NCBI GenBank assembly: GCA_040754295.1
Contig: JBFMCQ010000001.1
Location: 62,001-126,000, forward strand
Direction: 5' to 3'
DNA: 64,000 nucleotides
Source of the DNA: Solimonas sp040754295
GTDB lineage: Bacteria; Pseudomonadota; Gammaproteobacteria; Nevskiales; Nevskiaceae
Shown here: piece by piece, positions 42,186 to 51,979 of the stretch
How positions within the stretch are numbered: the stretch's first letter is position 1
Layout of the letters: each line of letters opens with the position of its first letter
Program-made: the position numbers and the translations under genes
The notes under the pieces: generated by a model
The model's database searches: none
Told to the model about the DNA's origin: nothing
Seen by the model: only the letters and a program-made list of their open reading frames with translations

Positions 42186-43316
42186 ATGCCGGTCAAGATT
42201 GCCGTGCTCAAGGAAACGCGCGCCAACGAGCGACGCGTCGCCGTCGTCCCCGCCGTCGCCGACAAGCTGACCAAGCTCGGTTGCGAAATTCACATGCAGG
42301 CCGGTGCCGGCGCCGCCAGCCGCATCCCGGACGACGCCTACAAGAACGTTACCTTCGCCGCCAATCCGCAGGGTCTGGTGTCGGACGCGGACATCGTGCT
42401 GTCGGTGCAGCCGCCGCCCGCCGAGGTCATCGGCGCGATGAAGGAAGGCAGCGTGCTGCTGTCCTTCGTTTATGCGCACCGCGAGGCGGAGGTCGTGAAG
42501 CTGATGCGTGACCGCAGGATCACCTGCTTCGCGATGGAGCTGGTGCCGCGCATCACGCGCGCGCAGGCGATGGACGCGCTGTCTTCGCAGGCCGCGCTCT
42601 CCGGCTACTACGGCGCGCTGCTCGGCGCGACCAACCTCGCGCGCATCCTGCCGATGATGACCACCGCCGTGGGCTCGATCCGTCCGGCCAAGTGCCTGGT
42701 CATGGGCCTGGGCGTGGCCGGCCTGCAGGCGATCGCCACCGCGCGGCGCCTCGGCGCGATGGTCGAGGGCTACGACGTGCGCCCGGAAACCAAGGAGCAG
42801 GCCGAATCGCTGGGCGCGAAGTTCGTCGATACCGGCGTCGACGCGCGCGGCGAAGGCGGCTACGCGCGCGAGCTCACGCAGGAAGAGAAGGACAAGATCG
42901 CCGCCGTCGTGACCAAGCACATCCAGCAGGCCGATCTGATCATCACGACCGCGGCAATCCCGGGCCGGCCGTCGCCGAAGCTGATCTCCAGGGCGCAGGT
43001 CGAGGGCATGAAAAACGGCGCGGTCATCGTCGACCTCGCCGCCGAGGGCGGCGGCAACTGCGAATACAGCAAACCCGGCGAGACCGTGCAGATCGGCCAG
43101 ATCACGATCGTCGCGCCGCTCAACGTGCCGAGCCTGCTCGCCGAGCACGCCTCGGAGCTGTACGCGAAGAACCAGTTCAATCTGATCGAGCTGATGTTCG
43201 ACAAGGACAAGAAGTTCGCGGTCAACTGGGACGACGAGGTGCTCGCCAAGTCCTGTCTCACCCATGCCGGCGAGATCAGGAACGAGGCAGCGAAGAAGGC
43301 GATTGAAACGACGTGA
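42186..43316 (+). CDS. pntAa: NAD(P) transhydrogenase subunit alpha part 1 (PntAa)
   Basis: This is the soluble NAD(H)-binding subunit (domain I) of the proton-translocating transhydrogenase, 376 residues. It begins VKIAVLKETRANERRVAVVP, as in alanine dehydrogenase/PntA. The Rossmann motif is VMGLGVAGLQAIATARRLGA, and the domain I signature region is GSVLLSFVYAHREAE. The ATG is behind GGGAG. The subunit is split from the membrane part, as in Rhodospirillum and many non-enteric proteobacteria. A CTAGACT at 42106-42112 may be the -10. Confidence 0.95.
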   Translation: MPVKIAVLKETRANERRVAVVPAVADKLTKLGCEIHMQAGAGAASRIPDDAYKNVTFAANPQGLVSDADIVLSVQPPPAEVIGAMKEGSVLLSFVYAHREAEVVKLMRDRRITCFAMELVPRITRAQAMDALSSQAALSGYYGALLGATNLARILPMMTTAVGSIRPAKCLVMGLGVAGLQAIATARRLGAMVEGYDVRPETKEQAESLGAKFVDTGVDARGEGGYARELTQEEKDKIAAVVTKHIQQADLIITTAAIPGRPSPKLISRAQVEGMKNGAVIVDLAAEGGGNCEYSKPGETVQIGQITIVAPLNVPSLLAEHASELYAKNQFNLIELMFDKDKKFAVNWDDEVLAKSCLTHAGEIRNEAAKKAIETT

Positions 43317-43368
43317 GGGGTGAGGCGCAACAACAGCCTCTCCACCTCACGCCTCACGGAGTGAACAA
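43317..43368. repeat. GTGAGG/CCTCAC palindromic repeat between pntAa and pntAb
   Basis: GTGAGGGGTGAGGC on the left faces CACCTCACGCCTCAC on the right around a short A/C-rich centre, forming an imperfect hairpin from seven-base units. It fills the whole space between the two genes. Confidence 0.65.
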
Positions 43369-43680
43369 ATGGAATACGCAACCACGGTTCTGACGGGCTT
43401 CGTCGCTCTCTACATCTTCATGCTCGCCGCCTTCACCGGCTACGAGATCATCGGCCGCGTGCCGTCGATCCTGCACACGCCGCTGATGTCGGGCTCGAAC
43501 TTCGTGCACGGCATCGTCGTCGTCGGTGCGCTATGGGCGCTGCTCAACGCATCGACGATGCTCACGCAGGCGATCGGCTTCTTCGGCGTGCTGCTCGGCG
43601 CCGGCAATGCCGCCGGCGGCTACGTCGTCACCGAGCGCATGCTCGAGATGTTCAAGCCTTCCGACAAGAAAAGGACGTGA
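43369..43680 (+). CDS. pntAb: NAD(P) transhydrogenase subunit alpha part 2 (PntAb)
   Basis: This 103-residue membrane subunit has three hydrophobic helices (LTGFVALYIFMLAAFTGYEI; FVHGIVVVGALWALLNAS; AIGFFGVLLGAGNAAGGYVV). It corresponds to the membrane helices attached to the alpha chain in E. coli. The conserved segment TGYEIIGRVPSILHTPLMSG is typical. It lies between pntAa and pntB. Both flanking gaps are filled with CTCACGC-type repeats. Confidence 0.94.
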   Translation: MEYATTVLTGFVALYIFMLAAFTGYEIIGRVPSILHTPLMSGSNFVHGIVVVGALWALLNASTMLTQAIGFFGVLLGAGNAAGGYVVTERMLEMFKPSDKKRT

Positions 43681-43729
43681 GGCGTCGGGGGTGAGGCGTA
43701 CCGGAGTCGCCGCCGCTTCGCCCCGTAAC

Positions 43730-43757
43730 GCCTCACAGCTCACGCCTCACGCCTCAC
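43730..43757. repeat. heptanucleotide array, 4 units of GCCTCAC type
   Basis: The units are GCCTCAC, AGCTCAC, GCCTCAC, GCCTCAC (28 bp), directly before the pntB start region. The opposite arm GTGAGGCGT at 43692-43700 can pair with it, making a hairpin in the pntAb-pntB gap. Confidence 0.85.
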
Positions 43758-43767
43758 GGAAAACCTC

Positions 43768-45189
<1,422 letters not shown>

Positions 45190-45214
45190 GCGGCCGCCCC
45201 TGGGGCATCGTGGA

Positions 45215-45238
45215 GGCCGCCCTCGGGCGGCCTTTTTT
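45215..45238 (+). terminator. Rho-independent terminator after pntB
   Basis: GGCCGCC-CTCG-GGCGGCC followed by six T, 26 bases after the pntB stop. Confidence 0.9.
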
Positions 45239-45326
45239 GTGCCGGCGACGGACCGGGCGCGCGGTGGGTGCAATCCGGCTGGGCCAGGGCCTGGCACCCC
45301 GCGCACCGGCCTGCAGCAGACGCATT

Positions 45327-45376
45327 GCTTTGCACTCAAAGCGTTCTTGCGGCATAATGCTTCGAGTTCAAAGCAT
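45327..45376 (+). promoter_or_regulatory. MarR promoter with two operator palindromes
   Basis: A promoter TTGCAC (45330-45335), a 17-base spacer, and CATAAT (45353-45358) predict a start near 45365. Operator 1 is GCTTTG-CACT-CAAAGC (45327-45342), covering the -35. Operator 2 is ATGCTT-N8-AAGCAT (45357-45376), covering the start site. The two share a GCTT...CAAAGC core. The layout is that of MarR-type autoregulation. Confidence 0.75.
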
Positions 45377-45377
45377 C

Positions 45378-45857
45378 ATGCCCATGCCACCCGACATCCT
45401 GCAGCTCGTCGGCGCTCTGCGCCGCATCGGCCAATCCCTGGACACGCATTCGAAAACGATCGAAGCGGACGCCGGCGTGACGCTGCCGCAGCTACTGCTG
45501 CTGGAGGCGCTGCACGCCGAGCCGGAGCCGCCGACGGCGGGACGGCTGGCGCAGCGGGTGAGTCTGAGCCAGGGCACGGTGACGTCGATTCTCGACCGGC
45601 TCGAAGCGCGCGGACTCGTGCGCCGCACGCGCAGCGAGGCCGATCGCCGGCGCGTGCTCGTACAGCTGACCGTCGCGGGCCGTAGCGCGCATGCGGCGGC
45701 GCCGCCGCTGCTGCACGCCGATTTCATCCGCGGCTTCTCCATGCTGGCTGCCGATGAGCGCGGCCGCCTGCTCGATGCCGTCGACCGCATCGCCGAGATG
45801 ATGCGCGCCGCCGGCGATCCATCCCCCCTGTCTCAGGAAACTGCGCAGATCGCCTGA
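45378..45857 (+). CDS. MarR-family transcriptional regulator (osmolyte-operon type)
   Basis: The protein has 159 residues with the winged helix-turn-helix of MarR proteins (LPQLLLLEALHAEPEPPTAG, LAQRVSLSQGTVTSILDRLE, GLVRRTRSEADRRRVLVQLT) flanked by dimerisation helices. ATG 45378 or 45384 is chosen because the predicted transcription start (about 45365) lies after the upstream ATG at 45357. The mRNA leader would be only about 13 bases, without a Shine-Dalgarno. It sits 20 bases upstream of the NAGGN genes and probably controls them and itself. MarR proteins of the CosR group regulate compatible-solute genes elsewhere. Confidence 0.88.
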   Translation: MPMPPDILQLVGALRRIGQSLDTHSKTIEADAGVTLPQLLLLEALHAEPEPPTAGRLAQRVSLSQGTVTSILDRLEARGLVRRTRSEADRRRVLVQLTVAGRSAHAAAPPLLHADFIRGFSMLAADERGRLLDAVDRIAEMMRAAGDPSPLSQETAQIA

Positions 45858-45877
45858 GACGACGACCCGGAGGTTTC

Positions 45878-47647
45878 ATGTGTGGTTTTGCCGGCGAGCG
45901 CCGTTTCGATGGTCGGCTCGCCGATGTCGCAAGCGTTGCGGCGATGACCGATACGATGGCACGCCGCGGTCCCGACGGCGCCGGCGTGTTCCAGGCCGGG
46001 CCGCTGGCGGTCGGCCAGCGCCGGCTGCGGATCATGGACCTGTCGGAGCACGCGCAGCAGCCGATGATCGACAACGAGCTCGGGCTCGGCGTCGTCTTCA
46101 ACGGTGCGATCTACAACCATCCCGAGCTGCGCGCCGAGCTGCGCAAGCAGGGTTACCGCTTCTGGTCGGAAGGCGACACCGAAGTGCTGCTCAAGGCCTA
46201 TCACCGCTGGGGGCCGGACTTCGTGCAGCGCCTGCACGGCATGTTCGCCTTCGCGATCTGGGAGCGCGACAGCGGTCGTGTCCTTCTCGGCCGTGACCGG
46301 CTCGGCATCAAGCCGCTGTACTGGACGCGGCGCGGCGAGCGTCTGCGCTTCGCGTCGACGCTGCCGGCGCTGCTCAAGGGCGGCGATGTCGACACCGGGA
46401 TCGACCCGGTCGCGCTGCACTATTACCTGCATTTCCACTCGGTGGTGCCGGCGCCGCACACGATCCTGCAAGGCGTGCGCAAGCTGCCGCCGGCCACACT
46501 GATGTTCGTCGAGCCCGACGGGCGCACGCGCGAGCACCGGTACTGGCATCTCGACTTCGCGCGCGGCCTGCACGACGAGGCGCGGCCGTTCGAGGACTGG
46601 CGCGACATGACGCTCGCTGCGCTGCGCACGGCGGTCAGGCGCCGCCTGGTCGCCGACATTCCGGTCGGCGCGCTGCTCTCCGGCGGCGTCGACTCGAGCC
46701 TGATCGTCGGCCTGATGAGCGAGGCCGACGCGCAGCTGCGCACCTACTCGATCGGCTTCGAGGACGTCGGCCGCGAGGAAGGCAACGAGTTCCGCTATTC
46801 GGATCTGATCGCCAGCCGCTACGCGACCCAGCACGAAAAGATCTTCATCGACAGCCGCGAGCTGCTGCCGCGACTGCCCGAGGCGATCGCGGCGATGAGC
46901 GAGCCGATGGTTTCGCACGACTGTGTCGCGTTCTATCTGCTGTCCGAGGCGGTGGCGAAGCACAGCAAGGTCGTGCAATCGGGCCAGGGCGCCGACGAGG
47001 TTTTCGGCGGCTACCACTGGTATCCGCCGATGCTCGAAGCCGGCGATGCCGTCGACACCTACACGCGCGCGTTCTGCGACCGCGATCACCGCGAGTATCT
47101 CGAGCTGATCGATCCGCAGCTCGCCGTCGACAACCACGCCACCGCATTCATCCGCTCGCACTTCGCCGCGAGCGGCGCGCGCGAGCCGATCGACCGGGCG
47201 CTGCGTCTCGACACGACGGTCATGCTCGTCGACGACCCGGTCAAGCGCGTCGACAACATGACGATGGCCTGGGGCCTGGAGGCGCGGGTGCCGTTCCTCG
47301 ACCACGAGCTGGTCGAGCTGGCCGCGCGCATCCCCGGCCGGCACAAGATCGCGCACGGCGGCAAGCACGTGCTCAAGGAGGCCGCTCGCGAGGTGATTCC
47401 CGCCGAGGTCATCGACCGGCCGAAGGGCTATTTCCCGGTGCCGGCGCTCAAATACCTGCGCGGCGACTTCCTCGACTACGCGCGCGGCCTGCTCGATGCC
47501 CGCGCGGCGCGCGAGCGCGGGCTCTTCAGGCGCGAGTACGTCGAACGCCTGTATGCAGATCCGGAGGGACACATCACGCCGCTGCGCGGGTCCAAACTGT
47601 GGCAGCTCGCCGCCCTGGAAGGCTGGCTGCAGGCGCATCTGCAATGA
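45878..47647 (+). CDS. ggnA: N-acetylglutaminylglutamine amidotransferase (AsnB-like)
   Basis: This 589-residue class II glutamine amidotransferase is fused to an asparagine-synthetase-type ATP-binding domain. The N-terminal nucleophile is Cys2 (MCGFAGERRF), followed by RRGPDGAGVFQ and GVVFNGAIYNHPELR. The synthetase part has the PP-loop VGALLSGGVDSSLIVGLMS. It amidates N-acetylglutaminylglutamine to the osmolyte NAGGN. Assignment to the NAGGN branch rather than asparagine rests on the following ngg-type gene and M42 peptidase, the conserved trio. GGAGG lies six bases before the ATG. Confidence 0.9.
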   Translation: MCGFAGERRFDGRLADVASVAAMTDTMARRGPDGAGVFQAGPLAVGQRRLRIMDLSEHAQQPMIDNELGLGVVFNGAIYNHPELRAELRKQGYRFWSEGDTEVLLKAYHRWGPDFVQRLHGMFAFAIWERDSGRVLLGRDRLGIKPLYWTRRGERLRFASTLPALLKGGDVDTGIDPVALHYYLHFHSVVPAPHTILQGVRKLPPATLMFVEPDGRTREHRYWHLDFARGLHDEARPFEDWRDMTLAALRTAVRRRLVADIPVGALLSGGVDSSLIVGLMSEADAQLRTYSIGFEDVGREEGNEFRYSDLIASRYATQHEKIFIDSRELLPRLPEAIAAMSEPMVSHDCVAFYLLSEAVAKHSKVVQSGQGADEVFGGYHWYPPMLEAGDAVDTYTRAFCDRDHREYLELIDPQLAVDNHATAFIRSHFAASGAREPIDRALRLDTTVMLVDDPVKRVDNMTMAWGLEARVPFLDHELVELAARIPGRHKIAHGGKHVLKEAAREVIPAEVIDRPKGYFPVPALKYLRGDFLDYARGLLDARAARERGLFRREYVERLYADPEGHITPLRGSKLWQLAALEGWLQAHLQ

Positions 47648-47674
47648 GGACCCATCGGTGAACAGGAGGCCGCG

Positions 47675-49456
47675 ATGACCGAGCACAAGCCGGCGATGAT
47701 GAACTTCATGTCCGCGCAGGCGGCGGCCCTCGATGGGCCGCGCAGTCTCGCCCACCACCGCCCGGGCTTCGAGGACGGCGCGTCGCCCAATCGCACGAAC
47801 GTCGCGCTCGAATGCGGCTGGGGCAAGCTGATCATGGCGCATACTTTCGAGTCGGCACAGTCGGTCGCCGACGCGGTGCAGGCGGAGCGGCCCGGCGCGC
47901 GCAATATCGCGATGTATGTGCACGACCCGCACGTGATCCTGTCGCACGCGCCGCAGCATCTGTTTCTCGATCCGTCGCACACCTTCCGCCTGGCGCTGGC
48001 TGACTTCGAGCCACCGGCAGCGCCCCATGGCCTGCGCATGCGCGACATCGAATCGCTGGAGGACGCCGAGGCGATCAATCGCATCTACCACGCGCGGCAG
48101 ATGGTCGCCGCCGACGCCGGCTTCCTGTGGACCTACCGCGACTCGCCGAACATTCTCTACGTCGTCGCCGAAGACGCCGCAACCGGCAGGATCGTCGGCA
48201 CGGTGACCGGTGTCGATCATGTGCATGCGTTCGGCGACCCGGAACGCGGATCGAGCCTGTGGTGCCTCGCCGTCGATCCGTGCGCAACGCTGCCCGGCAT
48301 CGGCCAGGCGCTGGTCTGCCATCTCGCCGGGCGCTTCCGCAGCCGCGGACGCGCCTTCATGGACCTGTCGGTGATGCATGACAACGCGCAGGCGATCGCG
48401 CTCTACGAGAAGCTCGGTTTCACCCGCGTGCCGGCGTTCGCGATCAAGCGCAAGAACGCGATCAACGAGCCGCTGTTCCTCGGCGCGGCGCCGGAGGACG
48501 ATACGCTCAATATCTACGCGCGCATCATCGTCGACGAGGCGCGCCGTCGCGGCATCCGTGTCGAGCTGCTCGACCCGGCGGCGGGCTACTTCCGCTTGAC
48601 GCTCGGCGGCCGCTCGATCACCTGCCGCGAGTCGCTGTCGCAGCTGACCACCGCGGTCGCGATGTCGCGCTGCCAGGACAAGCGGGTGACGCGGCGCATC
48701 CTCGAGCGCGCCGGCCTGCGCACCCCCGACCAGCGCGAAGCCGACGGCTCGGACGGCGACCTGGCCTTCCTGCGCCAGCACGGCGCGGTCGTCGTCAAGC
48801 CGGCCAACGGCGAGCAGGGGCAGGGCATCGCGGTGGACATCCGCGACGCCGACAGCCTGCGCGACGCGATCGCGCACGCGCACCGCTACGACAGCACCGT
48901 GCTGATCGAGGAGTACTGCAGCGGCGAGGACCTGCGCATCGTCGTCATCGGCTACAAAGTCGTGGCCGGTGCGCTGCGCAAACCGCCGGTGATCACCGGC
49001 GACGCGCAGCACAGCATCCGCGAGCTGATCGAGAAGCTGTCGCGCCGGCGCGCGGCGGCGACCGCCGGCGAGTCGAAGATTCCGCTCGACGCCGAAACCG
49101 AGCGCTGCGTGCGCCTTGCCGGGCGACACATGGACGACGTGCTCGGCGAAGGCGAGCAGCTCGCCGTGCGCAAGACCGCCAACCTGCATACCGGCGGTAC
49201 CTTGCACGACGTGACCCACCTCCTGCATCCGCGGCTGTGCAGCGCCGCCGTGGAGGCGGCCAAAGCGCTGGAGATTCCGGTCACCGGGCTGGACTTCCTC
49301 ATCGCCGCGCCGACGCAGCCCGACTACGTGATCGTCGAAGCCAACGAGCGCCCCGGCCTCGCGAATCACGAGCCGCAGCCGACCGCCGGGCGCTTCCTCG
49401 ACTTTCTGTTTCCGTTCAGCAGGAGCCCCGAGGTCGCGGACGCGGAACATGCATAA
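47675..49456 (+). CDS. ngg: N-acetylglutaminylglutamine synthetase (GNAT plus ATP-grasp)
   Basis: The 593-residue bifunctional protein has a GNAT acetyltransferase domain at about residues 110-260 (LWCLAVDPCATLPGIGQALV, SVMHDNAQAIALYEKLGFTR). An ATP-grasp ligase domain with glutathione-synthetase-like features follows (VVVKPANGEQGQGIAVDIRD, LIEEYCSGEDLRIVVIGYKV, VIVEANERPGLANHEPQP). It makes N-acetylglutaminylglutamine from two glutamines and acetyl-CoA with ATP. It lies 27 bases after the amidotransferase and overlaps the next gene by eight bases. Confidence 0.92.
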   Translation: MTEHKPAMMNFMSAQAAALDGPRSLAHHRPGFEDGASPNRTNVALECGWGKLIMAHTFESAQSVADAVQAERPGARNIAMYVHDPHVILSHAPQHLFLDPSHTFRLALADFEPPAAPHGLRMRDIESLEDAEAINRIYHARQMVAADAGFLWTYRDSPNILYVVAEDAATGRIVGTVTGVDHVHAFGDPERGSSLWCLAVDPCATLPGIGQALVCHLAGRFRSRGRAFMDLSVMHDNAQAIALYEKLGFTRVPAFAIKRKNAINEPLFLGAAPEDDTLNIYARIIVDEARRRGIRVELLDPAAGYFRLTLGGRSITCRESLSQLTTAVAMSRCQDKRVTRRILERAGLRTPDQREADGSDGDLAFLRQHGAVVVKPANGEQGQGIAVDIRDADSLRDAIAHAHRYDSTVLIEEYCSGEDLRIVVIGYKVVAGALRKPPVITGDAQHSIRELIEKLSRRRAAATAGESKIPLDAETERCVRLAGRHMDDVLGEGEQLAVRKTANLHTGGTLHDVTHLLHPRLCSAAVEAAKALEIPVTGLDFLIAAPTQPDYVIVEANERPGLANHEPQPTAGRFLDFLFPFSRSPEVADAEHA

Positions 49457-50609
49457 GCTCGATATCGATCTCGGCTATCTGCGCGCGACGCTGCTGGAGC
49501 TGCTGGCGATCCCCAGCCCGGTGGGGCTCACCGACGAAGCGGTGCACTACACCTGCGGCAAGCTCTCCGAGCTCGGCGTGCCCTACGAGATCACGCGCCG
49601 CGGCGCGATCCGCGCGACGCTCAAGGGCGAAACCGATCGGCCGGCCTGCGCCGTCGTCGCACACCTCGACACGCTCGGCGCGATCGTGCGCTCGCTCAAG
49701 CCCAACGGCCGCCTCCTGATGCTGCCGCTCGGCACCTGGTCGAGCCGCTTCGCCGAAGGCGCACGCGTGACCCTGTTCTGCGATCACAAGTCGTATCGCG
49801 GCACGATTCTGCCGCTGCTCGCCTCCGGCCACGCCTACAACGAGGCGGTCGATACGCAGCCGATCGGATGGGAACACGTCGAACTGCGCATCGACGAGAA
49901 CGCGCAATCGCTCGACGACCTCAAGCGCCTGGGCGTCAACGTCGGCGATTTCATCGCCGTCGATGCGCAGCCGGAGATCCACGAGAACGGCTACATCTCC
50001 TCGCGGCATCTCGACGACAAGGCCGGCGTCGCCGCGCTGCTCGCCGCGGTCAAGGCGCTGGTCGAGGCGCGCCTGAGCCTGCCGGTGCATTTCCATCCGA
50101 TGTTCACGGTGACCGAAGAAGTCGGCTTTGGCGCATCCGCGATCCTCGACGAGCGCATCAGCGAGATGATCGGCATCGACATCGCGATTCCGGCGCCGTG
50201 GCAGAACTCGCGCGAGCACGGCGTGACGATCGCGATCTGCGATTCCAGCGGTCCGTTCGACTACCACCTCACGCGCGAGCTGATCGATCTCTGCGGACGC
50301 TACGGCATCGACCATCAGCGCGATGTGTTTCCGTACTACTTTTCCGACTCGGCCGCCGCACTGCGCGCCGGTTTCGACATCCGCCATGCGCTGATCGGTT
50401 TTGGCGCAGACTCCTCGCACGGCTACGAGCGCACGCACCTGTCCGGGCTGTGTGCCGTGGCCGAGCTGCTGACGCTGTATGCGCAGAACGGCCCGGTCAT
50501 CGCGCGCGACCGCAAGGCGATCGGCCCAATCGAGGGCTTTCCGCACCAGTACAAGCCCGAGGATCTGGAGACGCCGAAGCCGCTGCCACACCCGAAAGAG
50601 TTTCTGTAG
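49449..50609 (+). CDS. M42-family peptidase of the NAGGN operon
   Basis: This 386-residue metallopeptidase of the M42/M20 fold has metal-ligand motifs VVAHLDTLGAI, SSRHLDDKAGVAALLAAV, FTVTEEVGFGAS and FGADSSHGYERTH. The family is a constant third member of NAGGN operons; its role, perhaps turnover of the dipeptide, is not settled to my knowledge. The start overlaps the end of ngg, implying coupled translation. It closes the osmolyte operon. Confidence 0.88.
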   Translation: MHKLDIDLGYLRATLLELLAIPSPVGLTDEAVHYTCGKLSELGVPYEITRRGAIRATLKGETDRPACAVVAHLDTLGAIVRSLKPNGRLLMLPLGTWSSRFAEGARVTLFCDHKSYRGTILPLLASGHAYNEAVDTQPIGWEHVELRIDENAQSLDDLKRLGVNVGDFIAVDAQPEIHENGYISSRHLDDKAGVAALLAAVKALVEARLSLPVHFHPMFTVTEEVGFGASAILDERISEMIGIDIAIPAPWQNSREHGVTIAICDSSGPFDYHLTRELIDLCGRYGIDHQRDVFPYYFSDSAAALRAGFDIRHALIGFGADSSHGYERTHLSGLCAVAELLTLYAQNGPVIARDRKAIGPIEGFPHQYKPEDLETPKPLPHPKEFL

Positions 50610-51092
50610 TCCGGGCCGTGCCCCCTTGCCGTCGGGGAACACCGGACGATGCAGGCGCCTGCCGACACTTGTGCGCGTCCGTCTCCGGCACGGCGTCGGG
50701 GCGATCGACGACAGCGAAGCAGCGGCGCCCGGACCGACAGGCGCGCGGGTGCGCAACACAATGGGTCAACGCTCGCCGACCGGGACCGCCATGACGCAAC
50801 ACTCCGCCAGAAAGACGCCCAGAACGATGCCGTTTCTCCCGCGCAAGCCCGCGCCGCTGGCCGCGAGCGCACCGATGCCCTTCGTGCCCGCGGCGCCGGC
50901 GCCCTGCGCGCCGGCCACGCCGAGCCCCTTCGTCGCCGGCACCGCAAGCAGAAAACCCGCCTGAGACCTCGTCGTTCCGCGCGCGGCCGGCGCTGGAATC
51001 CACGCGCCCTGGCGCGAGCCAGCGCGCTTGCCGGCCTGACACCGGCACAGGGTTTGCGGTAGCTTCACGCGTCTGCCCCGGGGGAGGCCCGG
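50610..51092. other. 483-base intergenic space
   Basis: Apart from the short Pro/Ala-rich open frame described separately, I see no RNA gene, terminator or repeat. The region directly before 51093 was inspected for a preQ1 riboswitch because the next gene is a queuosine-precursor transporter; no convincing pseudoknot motif was found. Confidence 0.5.
50791..50964 (+). CDS. possible small Pro/Ala-rich protein (57 aa)
   Basis: The open frame from ATG 50791 (or 50761, 67 residues) encodes a basic N-terminus, then a repeated Pro-rich pattern: MPFLPRKPAP, MPFVPAAPAP, SPFVAG. There is no signal peptide, membrane helix or known domain. The opposite strand also reads as a Gly/Ala-rich frame, so coding is doubtful. 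No ribosome-binding site is clear. Confidence 0.22.
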   Translation: MTQHSARKTPRTMPFLPRKPAPLAASAPMPFVPAAPAPCAPATPSPFVAGTASRKPA

Positions 51093-51836
51093 ATGCGCGC
51101 GTTCCGCTACTACGACTTCATGGTGGCCGCCATGGTCGCCGTGCTGCTGTGCTCGAACCTCATCGGGCCCGGCAAGGTGTGCACGATCACGCTGCCACTG
51201 ATCGGCCCGCTGTCCTTCGGTGCCGGCAATCTGTTCTTTCCGGTCGCCTACATCCTCGGCGACGTGCTCACCGAGGTCTACGGCTACGCGCGCGCACGGC
51301 GCGCGATCTGGGCCGGCTTCGGCGCGCTGATCTTCGCCACCTTCATGTCGTGGATCATCGTCAACATTCCGCCGAGCCCGGTCGAGCCGTGGAACCGGAC
51401 GCTGCAGCCGGCGCTCGAAATCGTCTTCGGCAGCACCGGCCGCATCGTCGCGGCGAGCATCCTCGCCTACTGGGTCGGCGACTTCATCAACTCCTACGTC
51501 ATGGCGAAGATGAAGATCTGGACCCAGGGCCGCTACCTGTGGACGCGCACGATCGGCTCCACGATGTGCGGTCAGGCGGCGGACTCGCTGTTGTTCTACC
51601 CGATCGCGTTCTACGGCATCTGGACCAACGACGCGCTGATCGCCGTGGTCATCTTCAACTTCGCGATGAAAGTAACCGTCGAAGTGGTGTTCACGCCGCT
51701 CACCTACTTCGTCGTCAACCGCCTCAAGCGCGCGGAGAACGCCGACGTCTTCGATCTCGACACCAACTTCACGCCGTTTTCGCTGGCGGACAGCGGCGTG
51801 CGCCGGCATCTGCGGCGCGTGAAGTCGAATAACTAA
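51093..51836 (+). CDS. yhhQ: queuosine precursor transporter YhhQ (VUT/DUF165 family)
   Basis: This 247-residue inner-membrane protein has about six helices. Family signatures are SNLIGPGKV, FPVAYILGDVLTEVYGYARA and GSTMCGQAADSLLFYPIAFY. The E. coli member imports queuosine precursors (preQ0/preQ1) for tRNA modification. The ATG follows GGGGGAGG by about six bases. It is a single gene convergent with ada. The short tail after the last helix (FDLDTNFTPFSL) is also typical of longer proteobacterial members. Confidence 0.92.
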   Translation: MRAFRYYDFMVAAMVAVLLCSNLIGPGKVCTITLPLIGPLSFGAGNLFFPVAYILGDVLTEVYGYARARRAIWAGFGALIFATFMSWIIVNIPPSPVEPWNRTLQPALEIVFGSTGRIVAASILAYWVGDFINSYVMAKMKIWTQGRYLWTRTIGSTMCGQAADSLLFYPIAFYGIWTNDALIAVVIFNFAMKVTVEVVFTPLTYFVVNRLKRAENADVFDLDTNFTPFSLADSGVRRHLRRVKSNN

Positions 51837-51979
51837 CTCTGCGCCGAGTCCGCCCGCGCATCGCCGGCGGCGCTTCCTTGTCAAGGGTGGCGCGGTTCAA
51901 GGTTAACGCCCAAGGCGCGGCACGACGGCGACGCCGTCCGTGTCGCGCGCCGCACGCGCGGCGGGCCCGTCGATCGACT

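Noticed and set aside
45357..45857. MarR start at ATG 45357
   Set aside because: It lies upstream of the transcription start predicted from TTGCAC-N17-CATAAT and inside operator 2; 45378 or 45384 fit better.
51040..51092. preQ1 riboswitch before the queuosine-precursor transporter
   Set aside because: Inspected because of the gene's role; the GC-rich leader has no A-rich tail or pseudoknot typical of preQ1 classes.
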